Below are positions 1 to 6,272 of a stretch of DNA of 6,588 nt, piece after piece; within the stretch, counting starts at the first letter, position 1; every line of letters starts with the position of its first letter. The notes under the pieces are model-generated. The model ran no database searches. It worked only from the letters and a program-made list of their open reading frames with translations, and was not told where the DNA came from. Where the stretch lies: the NCBI GenBank assembly GCA_029265335.1, contig JAJUJN010000118.1:1-6588 (forward strand), in the 5' to 3' direction. A program made the translations under genes and the position numbers. This DNA is from Alcaligenaceae bacterium. Lineage in GTDB: Bacteria; Pseudomonadota; Gammaproteobacteria; Burkholderiales; Burkholderiaceae_B.

Positions 1-243
1 CCGTAGAGTGCGCCACCATAAGCGGGGCTCGTTGCGTAAAAAGGCCCAGCTGCCGTGTTCCTGATAGAGCTCGGTGAGCGTGCCGGCCAACAAAGTGGCA
101 CGCTGGGTGTCGCGCTCTTCCAGGTATTGTGTGAACCCGGTGTGAAAGCTATAGCGCACGGCCATCGCCATGGCCAGCGCCACGGCGAGCGACGTGACAA
201 GGATGGCGAGAAACAACCGTGCCGTGATGCCGAAACGAACCAT
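1..243 (-). CDS. Sensor histidine kinase, BaeS-like, N-terminal fragment
   Basis: This reading frame starts with ATG at 243 and stays open for 81 codons to the left edge, so only the N-terminus is present. The protein begins MVRFGITARLFLAILVTSLA, and a hydrophobic stretch over residues about 9-29 looks like the first transmembrane helix. A polar, extracytoplasmic-looking segment follows, with a YLEERDTQRATLLAGTL section and then YQEHGSWAFLRNEP. This order (short cytoplasmic tail, helix, then EHGSW-x-FLR) is typical of BaeS-type envelope-stress kinases of proteobacteria. The HAMP, dimerisation and ATPase domains would lie outside the window. It starts 40 nt after dsbC, and no strong Shine-Dalgarno is visible; an in-frame GTG three codons upstream is an alternative start. 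No response regulator lies on its 5' side; one may lie beyond the left edge. Family assignment is fairly sure, and the signal sensed is unknown. Confidence 0.82.
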   Translation of the reverse strand, partial: MVRFGITARLFLAILVTSLAVALAMAMAVRYSFHTGFTQYLEERDTQRATLLAGTLTELYQEHGSWAFLRNEPRLWWRTLR

Positions 244-283
244 GGCAATCACGCCGCGGTGAGTCTGGAGCGGACCGGTGCGA

Positions 284-1024
284 TCAATCATCCGCCCGAT
301 TCAGGCGTTGCTCCAGCATTGGCCCAGGCAGTGCTCCCGTGGCCCGGGTGCCATCGGCAAAGAACATGGTAGGCGTGCCACGCACGTTGTACTGACGCCC
401 CAGGGCAACGAGGTCATCCAACGGTGCGTCGCATTGCAGGGTGGGCGGAGTGATGCCGTTCAGCATCCAGTCGTCCCACACGGTGCCGCGTTCGTCGGCA
501 CACCAGACCGATTCCACCTTGGTGTGTGAATCCGCCGACAGAATGGGATACATGAAGGTGTAGATGGTGATGTCGTCGACCTGCTGCAGCGTCTGGCGCA
601 ACTGCTTGCAATAGCCGCAGTTGGGGTCTTCGAACAGAGCAATGACCCGACTGCCGTCGCCACGTCGCTGCTCGAAGGCGAGCTCCATGGGCAGCTCGGC
701 AAAATCGATGGTGTTGATCTGCTCCTGGCGCTGCGCGGTCACGTTGCTGCGGGTGGACGCATCGATCAGGTTGCCCTCCAGCACAAAGCTCACGGCTTCG
801 TCGGCGTAGAGCAGCGTATTGCCCACCTGGATTTCATACAGGCCGTCGTAAGGTGTCGGCCGAACGGCCGTGACTGGCACATTCGAGAACTGTTGGGTGA
901 AACGTTGTTCCACCTCGCGCGAGGCATCGGCCTGGGCGACCGCGAAGGTAGGCAACACGAGGGCCATGGCCCCAAGAAGTTGACGACCGCGCGAGGTGAA
1001 GGCTTGAAAAAATGACGGCATCAT
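284..1024 (-). CDS. dsbC: Thiol:disulfide interchange protein, DsbC family
   Basis: This 246-residue protein is a likely periplasmic disulfide isomerase that reshuffles wrong disulfides in exported proteins and is normally kept reduced by DsbD. Residues 1-30 form a Sec signal peptide: a basic RGR at 12-14, a hydrophobic LLGAMALVLPTFAVA, and a probable cleavage after AVA or AQA. Residues about 35-110 match the DsbC/DsbG dimerisation domain, including YEIQVGNTLLYADE and the GNLIDA strand. The thioredoxin-like domain follows, with FEDPNCGYCK placing the catalytic CxxC at C136 and C139, a second cysteine pair at C175 and C198, and the cis-proline loop RGTPT (P218). CGYC is the classic DsbC active site. 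Two adjacent ATG codons (1024 and 1021) are both plausible starts, with a short GGA element just upstream. It lies 70 nt downstream of the FAD hydroxylase and 40 nt upstream of the sensor kinase. Confidence 0.93.
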   Translation of the reverse strand: MMPSFFQAFTSRGRQLLGAMALVLPTFAVAQADASREVEQRFTQQFSNVPVTAVRPTPYDGLYEIQVGNTLLYADEAVSFVLEGNLIDASTRSNVTAQRQEQINTIDFAELPMELAFEQRRGDGSRVIALFEDPNCGYCKQLRQTLQQVDDITIYTFMYPILSADSHTKVESVWCADERGTVWDDWMLNGITPPTLQCDAPLDDLVALGRQYNVRGTPTMFFADGTRATGALPGPMLEQRLNRADD

Positions 1025-1094
1025 ATGGGTTCCGGAGGGGGTTTGAATGTGGAAGGTTCAAGTCGTTGGCTAACTGGGGCAACAAGGCGTGGGT

Positions 1095-2297
1095 TCAAAA
1101 GCCCGACGCGTGCCGAATGAGCTGGCGCTTGAGCCAGGGCATTTGATTGACCACTTGCATGCCCGTGTTGCGCAGCCAGGCCAACGGGGGAGCAGGGATG
1201 TCGAAAAGATGGTACAGCCCATCGGTGGCCAGGCGCATGGCAACCAGCGGCTCGGCGCGGGCACGCGCATAGCGACGCAGCACACGTTCGTCGCCCGCCG
1301 AACGCCAGGGTTCGCGTTCGGCCACTGCCTGCGCTAGAGCGTGTACGTCGCCCAGCCCGAGGTTAAGACCTTGCCCCGCCAGCGGGTGCACCACATGGGC
1401 AGCGTCGCCCACGAGCGCCACCCCGTTATGCGCCAGCACGGGCGTTTGTTGCAAGGCGAGCGGAAAGCCGCGCAACGACGTGCGCGGCTGCAATGTGCCC
1501 AGTATGTTGTTGGTGACGGTATGCAGGCGTTGCGTGAGGTGTACCGCTTGCTCGTTCTGACCCAGCGAAAGCAGATGCTCCGCTTGCGCGCTGCGCAACG
1601 ACCACACCATGGACACCTGCGGCCCTTCGGTGGTGTCGGGCATGGGCAGCAAGGCCAAAATGCCATCTGCCGTGAACCATTGCATGGCGCGGCCCTGGTG
1701 TGGCAGCTCGGCGTTGAGGTGAACCACCAATCCCGTGGCGTCGTAGAAGCGCTGACGCAGCTCGAAACCCGCGGCCTGACGCACGGCGGAACGCGCGCCG
1801 TCGGCGGCCACGAGCAAGGCGGCCCGCACTTGGCTTCGATCGCTCAGTTGAATTTGATGGCGAGGGTCGTTGACCTGGCGCGACAAGCCTTGAAACTCGG
1901 CCTCGATCCAGGGCACGCCAAACACCTGGAGCGCATTGCGCAGCCCTCGCTCCAATTCGGTGGCTTCCACGATTTCAGCCAGATCGGCCTGACCAGCATG
2001 CCAGGCCTGCAGCTCTACGGCGCTGCCGCGGTCGCCGTAGACCAGCATGGCGTCGACCGGCGCGCGTCGCTCGGCAGGCATGGCCGCCCAGGCTCCCAGC
2101 CGGTCGAGCAGCTGTCGGCTGGCGGGAGAAATGGCATAAACCCGGGGATGGTAGTGATTGCCGCCCGGGGGCAGGGCCTGGCGGGGGCCGATCAGCACCA
2201 CCCGGCATGAGTTGCGGGCCAGGGCCAGCGCGGCAGCCAGGCCGGCTATACCCGTGCCCACCACGGCGACATCGTATTCGGAAGAGGGAGCGCTCAT
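1095..2297 (-). CDS. UbiH/UbiF/VisC/COQ6-family FAD-dependent hydroxylase
   Basis: This 400-residue flavoprotein monooxygenase most likely hydroxylates the ring of a ubiquinone precursor using NAD(P)H and O2, associated with the inner membrane. The three signature motifs of the class A family are present: the N-terminal Rossmann GTGIAG at residues 14-19 (GxGxxG), the DG motif AADGARSAVR at 164-173, and the GD motif VALVGDAAHVVHPLAGQG at 293-310, followed by LNLGLGD. The PRVYAIS segment near residue 51 and the H-P-x-A-G-Q-G-x-N-x-G run are characteristic of the UbiH/UbiF group rather than salicylate hydroxylases. Length is normal for the family. Which ring position it acts on cannot be read from sequence, so no gene symbol is given. 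It starts 31 nt after the flavin reductase stop, so cotranscription is possible. A catabolic aromatic hydroxylase is a less likely alternative. Confidence 0.88.
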   Translation of the reverse strand: MSAPSSEYDVAVVGTGIAGLAAALALARNSCRVVLIGPRQALPPGGNHYHPRVYAISPASRQLLDRLGAWAAMPAERRAPVDAMLVYGDRGSAVELQAWHAGQADLAEIVEATELERGLRNALQVFGVPWIEAEFQGLSRQVNDPRHQIQLSDRSQVRAALLVAADGARSAVRQAAGFELRQRFYDATGLVVHLNAELPHQGRAMQWFTADGILALLPMPDTTEGPQVSMVWSLRSAQAEHLLSLGQNEQAVHLTQRLHTVTNNILGTLQPRTSLRGFPLALQQTPVLAHNGVALVGDAAHVVHPLAGQGLNLGLGDVHALAQAVAEREPWRSAGDERVLRRYARARAEPLVAMRLATDGLYHLFDIPAPPLAWLRNTGMQVVNQMPWLKRQLIRHASGF

Positions 2298-2299
2298 GG

Positions 2300-2322
2300 C
2301 GGCATCTTAGCGCATGATGCCG
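2300..2322. repeat. Inverted repeat in the flavin reductase-hydroxylase gap
   Basis: A 7-bp perfect inverted repeat, CGGCATC and GATGCCG with a 9-nt spacer, fills most of the 31-nt gap between the flavin reductase stop and the FAD-hydroxylase start. No T-run follows on either strand, so it does not look like an intrinsic terminator. In the leftward mRNA it would fold just ahead of the hydroxylase start codon and could mask its ribosome binding region. It may also be chance in GC-rich DNA. Confidence 0.3.
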
Positions 2323-2328
2323 GCGCGC

Positions 2329-2997
2329 TCAGTCGGGCTTGCGGGTGGCTGCCGCCACGAGGTCGGGGTGCTCGGGCGCCCACTCTTTCCATTTGGGACG
2401 CTCCATTTGGAAGAGTTCGGGTTGTCGGCCATACCAACCTGCCCCATGCAGGCGAGTGACAAGATCGAGCTTGGGCGTGTCGATGTGACGGCGCTCAGGA
2501 TTGAGCACGAATTCGTCTTGGATATGGGCCATGACCACCTCACCCAGCACCACCATCTGGCGCGGACCGGTGACGATCGACGACAGATTGCGGCATTCGA
2601 GCGAGACCGGCGCTGCCAAAATGCGCGGCGCCGCCACCACTTCGCCCGGCGCCGTTTCAAGCTCGGCCAAGGCGAGCTCATCGACGTCGGCGGGCGCATC
2701 GATGCAGGTCAGGTTCATGGCTTCGGCGAGCTGGTTGGACACCAGGTTCACGACGAACTCGCCGGTATCGATGATGTTGCGGGCCGAATCCTTGAAGCGC
2801 TGCTCGTCGTGCGGCAGGATGCCAATGGCTACCACCGGAGGCGCAGCGCCCATCACATTGAAGAAGCTGTAGGGCGCGGCGTTGCGCACGCCATCGAGCG
2901 ATTGTGAGCTGATCCACGCGATGGGGCGTGGCGTAACACTGGCAGTCAGGATTTTGTAGCGCTCCCGCTCAGGCAGCGCGCGCATATCGAATTGCAT
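2329..2997 (-). CDS. Flavin reductase family protein (FMN-binding split barrel)
   Basis: This 222-residue protein belongs to the flavin-reductase-like, FMN-binding split-barrel family (DIM6/NTAB type). Residues about 12-58 carry the signature ERYKILTASVTPRPIAWISS, then NAAPYSFFNVMGAAPPVVAIG, which is the flavin-binding face. The strand DTGEFVVNLVS at 77-87 is also typical. The C-terminal part (HGAGWYGRQPELFQMERPKW, about 184-203) is common in this subgroup. Members either supply reduced flavin to two-component monooxygenases or act as stand-alone flavoproteins; no partner oxygenase is visible here. The frame is open upstream to 3156, but the first 53 codons would overlap the nitrilase and are Arg-rich and unlike the family. 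I therefore chose the ATG at 2997, 8 nt past the nitrilase stop. No good Shine-Dalgarno is seen there, so translational coupling to the nitrilase is likely. Confidence 0.87.
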   Translation of the reverse strand: MQFDMRALPERERYKILTASVTPRPIAWISSQSLDGVRNAAPYSFFNVMGAAPPVVAIGILPHDEQRFKDSARNIIDTGEFVVNLVSNQLAEAMNLTCIDAPADVDELALAELETAPGEVVAAPRILAAPVSLECRNLSSIVTGPRQMVVLGEVVMAHIQDEFVLNPERRHIDTPKLDLVTRLHGAGWYGRQPELFQMERPKWKEWAPEHPDLVAAATRKPD

Positions 2998-3005
2998 GGA
3001 CGGGC

Positions 3006-3944
3006 TCAGTTCAGGTCGTCGGTGATCACGGGCGATTTGGGCCGGGTGTCGACGCGCAGTTGAAAGACGTCGGAGCGCGAATAGTGGCCGGCTACGTCGA
3101 AGTCGTACTTGCCGCGCACGATCTGGTTGGGATCGATATCGGCGTAGAGTATGCATTCACCATCGAAGTCGGGCCCCGCCAGCACATTGCCGAGAGGGTC
3201 GATGATGGCGCTGCCGCCGCGCATGAGTACGGTGTCGGGGTCGTCGCCCAGCTCGCATTGATAGTCGGCCGGGTAGGCTCCACGGCGAATGTGCTGGCAA
3301 GCCGTGAGCACATAGCAGCGGCCTTCCAGCGCCACGTGGCGCATGCTGGGCACCCAGGAGTCGCGATCGTCGGCCGTGGGCGCGCAATACAGCGAAATTC
3401 CCTCGTTGTACATATGCATGCGCAGCATGGGCATGTAGTTTTCCCAGCAGATGACTGCACCAATGCGGCCCAAGGAGGTGTTGAACACCGGCATGGTGGA
3501 GCCATCGCCGAAGCCCCAGATCAGGCGCTCGGCGCCGGTGGGCATGAGTTTGCGGTGCTTTCCTACCAAACCATTCTTGCCGTCGAAGAACAGCGCAGTG
3601 CAGTAGAGGGTGCCACCGGCGCGTTCGATTACGCCCATGACCACGAACATGCCAGTAGCGGCAGTGGCTTCGGCCAACCGTTCGGTTTGCGGCCCTGGCA
3701 CGTCGATAGCCGCCTCGAAATAGCGGCGGAACGCTTCGCGGCCCTCGGGCTTGCGCATGCCTACCGGCGTGCCGAACGACGCGCCTTTGGGGTAGCCGCC
3801 CAGAAAGGCTTCGGGGAAGACCAGCAAACGCGCCTGGTTGTCGGCCGCCTCGTGGATGGCGCGTACGGCGCTCTCGGTGGCGGCATCGGCATCATACGGA
3901 TTGGAGGCCAGTTGGGCCACGGCAGCACGGAAAGTATCACTCAT
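3006..3944 (-). CDS. Nitrilase (carbon-nitrogen hydrolase superfamily)
   Basis: This 312-residue enzyme should hydrolyse a nitrile to the carboxylic acid and ammonia in the cytoplasm. The catalytic triad is intact: Glu45 in LVFPEAFLGGYPKG, Lys132 in GKHRKLMPT, and Cys166 in GAVICWENYMPM. The CWENYMP motif is diagnostic of true nitrilases (branch 1) rather than amidases or N-carbamoylases. The accessory Glu139 in GAERLIWGFGDGS is also present. The length is near the low end for bacterial nitrilases (usually about 310-370), with a short C-terminal tail. The start is ATG at 3944, with GAGG 6 nt upstream; a TTG four codons earlier opens the same frame but overlaps that ribosome binding site. It sits directly behind a terminator-like hairpin and just ahead of the flavin reductase. 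Substrate class (arylaceto-, aromatic or aliphatic nitrile) cannot be decided by eye, and the link to gentisate breakdown is inferred from position only. Confidence 0.92.
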   Translation of the reverse strand: MSDTFRAAVAQLASNPYDADAATESAVRAIHEAADNQARLLVFPEAFLGGYPKGASFGTPVGMRKPEGREAFRRYFEAAIDVPGPQTERLAEATAATGMFVVMGVIERAGGTLYCTALFFDGKNGLVGKHRKLMPTGAERLIWGFGDGSTMPVFNTSLGRIGAVICWENYMPMLRMHMYNEGISLYCAPTADDRDSWVPSMRHVALEGRCYVLTACQHIRRGAYPADYQCELGDDPDTVLMRGGSAIIDPLGNVLAGPDFDGECILYADIDPNQIVRGKYDFDVAGHYSRSDVFQLRVDTRPKSPVITDDLN

Positions 3945-3957
3945 GCTTTGCCTCAAG

Positions 3958-3995
3958 AAAAATGGCGAAAAGCGGGCACCCGCAAGATGCCCGCT
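3958..3995 (-). terminator. Rho-independent terminator or attenuator upstream of the nitrilase
   Basis: On the minus strand an 8-bp perfect stem, AGCGGGCA and TGCCCGCT (plus-strand 3988-3995 and 3971-3978) with a 9-nt loop, is followed at once by TTTTCGCCATTTTT. GC-rich stem plus T-rich tail is the intrinsic terminator pattern for leftward transcription. On the plus strand no T-run follows, so it acts one way only. It lies about 60 nt past the FAH-family stop and ends just before the nitrilase ribosome binding site (GAGG at 3951-3954). Because no promoter fits between the hairpin and the nitrilase, it may be leaky or regulated. Confidence 0.72.
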
Positions 3996-4054
3996 CTGGG
4001 GTCATACAAAAGGCGCAGCCCACGGGGGCCGCGCTGAAGCACGGGCAGCGGTGC

Positions 4055-4960
4055 TTAGATTTCCTTCACAGGGTTGCGCAGCGTGCCAATGCCCTCAAAG
4101 GTGATTTCGCAGACGTCGCCGTCGCTCATGAACTGCGGCGGGGTGTAGCTGATGCCCACACCTTCGGGGGTGCCGGTGGCAATCACATCACCCGGTTCCA
4201 GTGTAATGCCGGATGCCAGATGGGAAATGAGGCGCGGCGTTTTGAAGTACATGTACTTGGTGTTGCTGTTCTGCTTTTCTTCGCCGTTGATCGTGAGTTT
4301 GAGATCGAGGTTGTGCGGATCTTCGATCTCGTCGGCGGTGACGATCCAGGGGCCCATGGGGCAGTAGGTATCTTGCCCCTTGGCAAAGCACCATTGGCCA
4401 CCATGACGTGCGTCGCGGGCGGACACGTCGTTGACGATGGTGTAGCCGAAGACATAATCCATGGCTTCGTCTTCGCTCACGCCACGTGCCTTGCGGCCCA
4501 TGACCACGCCGAGCTCGGCCTCCCAGTCGAGTTGCTGGGTGATGCGCGGGTTGTGCTCGATGGCTTCGTTGGGGCCGATCACAGCGGTGGCGGGCTTGAC
4601 GAAGATCACCGGGTGGGTGGGCATGTTGGCATCGGTGTCCATCGTGCGGCTGGACTCATCCACGTGCTTGGCATAGTTGAGGCCCACGCCGAAGATTCCT
4701 TTGGGCGGACGGGGCAGGGGCGCCAGCAGACGGGTATCGGCCAGAGGCTGACTCACGTTGGCAGGCCAGTTGTTCTGATGCTCGGCCAGCAGCGCACGCG
4801 CGGTGTCGAGAGCGGCCGGGCTTTGCTGGATGAACTCGAGCATGGTGGCGGGCAGCGATTTGCCGCCAGCCTTGGCGAGATCGACCAGGTCGATCACCTG
4901 ATCATCGACCACCGCGCCCAGGCGGTCTTCATTCTGGCGCTGGTAAGTGACAAGCTTCAA
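4055..4960 (-). CDS. Fumarylacetoacetate hydrolase family protein, probable fumaryl- or maleylpyruvate hydrolase
   Basis: This 301-residue protein belongs to the FAH superfamily, whose metal-dependent members cleave C-C bonds in ring-fission products. An N-terminal domain (about 1-80, MKLVTYQRQNEDRLGAVVDD) precedes the catalytic fold. The fold carries IFGVGLNYAKHVDE (89-102), VIFVKPATAVIGP, the divalent-metal ligands E147 and E149 in DWEAELGVVMG, D178 in VNDVSARD, FAKGQD at 192-197, and the GTPEGVG loop at 263-269. Behind a gentisate dioxygenase, the expected substrate is fumarylpyruvate or, without an isomerase, maleylpyruvate; products would be pyruvate plus fumarate or maleate. It is longer than the roughly 200-230 residue fumarylpyruvate hydrolases known from naphthalene and gentisate clusters, so substrate is uncertain; 2-oxo-hepta-ene-dioate isomerase/hydratase is an alternative. 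The start is TTG at 4960. It begins 141 nt after the dioxygenase stop. Confidence 0.88.
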   Translation of the reverse strand: MKLVTYQRQNEDRLGAVVDDQVIDLVDLAKAGGKSLPATMLEFIQQSPAALDTARALLAEHQNNWPANVSQPLADTRLLAPLPRPPKGIFGVGLNYAKHVDESSRTMDTDANMPTHPVIFVKPATAVIGPNEAIEHNPRITQQLDWEAELGVVMGRKARGVSEDEAMDYVFGYTIVNDVSARDARHGGQWCFAKGQDTYCPMGPWIVTADEIEDPHNLDLKLTINGEEKQNSNTKYMYFKTPRLISHLASGITLEPGDVIATGTPEGVGISYTPPQFMSDGDVCEITFEGIGTLRNPVKEI

Positions 4961-4966
4961 GACGAA

Positions 4967-4972
4967 CTCCTT
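4967..4972 (-). promoter_or_regulatory. Ribosome binding site fixing a TTG start for the FAH-family gene
   Basis: The minus strand reads AAGGAG, 6 nt before the TTG at 4960-4958. This is a near-consensus Shine-Dalgarno at ideal spacing, and the downstream protein begins with the usual family N-terminus (MKLVTY). There is no in-frame ATG nearby that fits better, so the rare TTG start is well supported. Confidence 0.8.
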
Positions 4973-5020
4973 ATGGATAGGTTGAATGCGGAAAAAATCG
5001 GCGTGGCGCCTGCAGCTGGG

Positions 5021-5039
5021 GGCCGAGGCTGCCTTGGCC
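5021..5039. repeat. Imperfect hairpin between gentisate dioxygenase and FAH-family gene
   Basis: Plus-strand GGCCGAGG and CCTTGGCC flank a 3-nt spacer, giving an 8-bp stem with one imperfect pair. It lies in the 141-nt gap (4961-5101) between the dioxygenase stop and the FAH-family start. The only T-run on the minus strand (about 4992-4997) is more than 20 nt beyond the stem, so a standard terminator is unlikely. It could act as an mRNA-stability or processing element. Otherwise the gap holds no gene and no convincing promoter that I can see. Confidence 0.35.
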
Positions 5040-5101
5040 GTTAACGTTTATTGCGCTCTTGCATTCGCTGTGGTGCGAGAGGCAGGAGCGCGGCGGTGGA
5101 A

Positions 5102-6211
5102 TCAGTTTTCGATCACCTGATGACCGTCGTTCTCGGTATAGGCCTCTTCCACGTACAGACTGAGACCGCGCATCACCGGCAGGTCGTTGAAGGTGAACAG
5201 GCAGGCGTCGTCGCTTTCAGACAGGTTGGCGTGTTCGTGGATCGCCCAGGAGGGGATCACGAAGATGTCTTTTTCTTTCCAGTCGAAGCGCTTGCCGTTG
5301 ATCACGGAATAGCCCTGGCCTTTGGCCACCTGGTACACAAACGAACCGGTGTGGCGGTGCGCCTTGGTGCGCTGGCCCGGACGCAGCAACTGCATGGAAG
5401 CACCCATGGTGGGCATGACGGGGCCACCAGTAACGGGGTTGACGTATTCCATCAGGATGCCGTCGTAAGGTGAGCCTTCGTGCAGCTTCTCGGCCTTGAG
5501 CAAGGCTTCGTAGGTGGGCTCCCAGGGGTACTTCAGCATGGGCGAATACGGCTTCTTCCAGTTCTGCCGCAGGAACGCGGGTTGGATCCAACCGCCGCTG
5601 TAGGCAGCGTAGCTGCTGTTGATCGGTACGGTTTGATCTTGATGCAGGTTCTCGTGCACCGCGTAGAAGTTGGCATCGAGCGTGTTCATGAGCGGGATGT
5701 CGAGGCCGTCTTGCCACACGCACTGGGCGCCGTCTTCGTCGACGCCGTGCTCGTGCCAGGTGCCTACCGGCGTCAGCACGAAATCGCGGGCGCCGAGCGT
5801 CATTTTTTCACCATCAACAATGGTGTAGGCGCCACTGCCTTCCATGATGAAACGCAGCGCGCTGGCGGCGTGCTTGTGAGCGGAGGCCCGCTCGCCCGGG
5901 TTCATGATCTGGATGCCGGTGTAAAGCAAGCCCACTGCGGCACTGAGGTGCTTGCGGTTGGGGTTCACCAGCATGACCACACGGCGCCCAGCGTCTTCGG
6001 GCCGCACCAGGTCGGGTGCTTTACCCACGAGCGGGCGTAGTTCGTCGTATTTCCACAGTACCGGCACCGATTCCGGTTGCGGGTACCACGGTTCGATAGC
6101 ATTGGCCACTGTCCAGAGCGCACCGGCCTCGAGCTTCTCCAGTTCCTTGTAATAGGCTTCGAGCTCGGGGGTGTCGGCCACGTTGGCACGGCCGGGACTA
6201 TCTTCGCGCAT
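5102..6211 (-). CDS. Gentisate 1,2-dioxygenase (bicupin)
   Basis: This 369-residue Fe(II) enzyme most likely opens the ring of gentisate (2,5-dihydroxybenzoate) with O2 to give maleylpyruvate. It has two cupin domains. The first carries NPGERASAHKHAASALRFIMEG (H112 and H114) and TPVGTWHEHG (H153, H155), a classic gentisate dioxygenase iron site. The second carries LRPGQRTKAHRHTGS (H285 and H287) and WAIHEHAN (H325, H327). The N-terminal LEAGALWTVANAIEPWYPQP and RPEDAGRRVVMLVNP segments are also family hallmarks, and the length is right. The ATG at 6211 has GGAGG 5 nt upstream. The frame extends to 6526, but that would run through the divergent promoter and the regulator gene, so I rejected the longer start. 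Related bicupins cleave salicylate or 1-hydroxy-2-naphthoate, so substrate is probable, not proven. It is first in the leftward cluster and is divergent from a GntR regulator. Confidence 0.94.
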   Translation of the reverse strand: MREDSPGRANVADTPELEAYYKELEKLEAGALWTVANAIEPWYPQPESVPVLWKYDELRPLVGKAPDLVRPEDAGRRVVMLVNPNRKHLSAAVGLLYTGIQIMNPGERASAHKHAASALRFIMEGSGAYTIVDGEKMTLGARDFVLTPVGTWHEHGVDEDGAQCVWQDGLDIPLMNTLDANFYAVHENLHQDQTVPINSSYAAYSGGWIQPAFLRQNWKKPYSPMLKYPWEPTYEALLKAEKLHEGSPYDGILMEYVNPVTGGPVMPTMGASMQLLRPGQRTKAHRHTGSFVYQVAKGQGYSVINGKRFDWKEKDIFVIPSWAIHEHANLSESDDACLFTFNDLPVMRGLSLYVEEAYTENDGHQVIEN

Positions 6212-6216
6212 GGCGT

Positions 6217-6221
6217 CCTCC
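6217..6221 (-). promoter_or_regulatory. Ribosome binding site of the gentisate dioxygenase
   Basis: The minus strand reads GGAGG, 5 nt before the ATG at 6211. This strong site decides the start in favour of the 369-residue protein over N-terminally longer versions. Confidence 0.8.
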
Positions 6222-6272
6222 GTACAGGGACGGCAACTGGTAGCAAGCCGACCCGGGGATGAGTTAAATGAG

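Noticed and set aside
1043..1061. Inverted repeat TTGAA-N9-TTCAA in the 70-nt gap before dsbC
   Set aside because: The arms are only 5 bp, there is no T-run, and no clear promoter is nearby. It could easily be chance.
1341..2210. Plus-strand frame of 289 codons opposite the FAD hydroxylase
   Set aside because: It is antisense to a gene with all three flavoprotein motifs. The translation is Gln/His/Gly-rich with no domain signature.
2998..3156. N-terminal extension of the flavin reductase
   Set aside because: The 53 extra residues are Arg-rich, overlap the nitrilase C-terminus in another frame and do not resemble the family. The conserved N-terminus begins at 2997.
3060..4037. Long plus-strand frame of 325 codons opposite the nitrilase
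   Set aside because: It is a shadow of the nitrilase coding strand, with no family motif and His/Gly-rich composition.
3962..5044. Long plus-strand frame of 360 codons opposite the FAH-family gene
   Set aside because: It is antisense to a well-supported gene, rich in Gly, His, Val and Ala as expected from a GC-rich shadow frame, and has no recognisable motif.
5039..5048. Overlapping short palindromes CGTTAACG and AACGTT after the gentisate dioxygenase
   Set aside because: They are too short to support an operator or terminator call, with no flanking symmetry.
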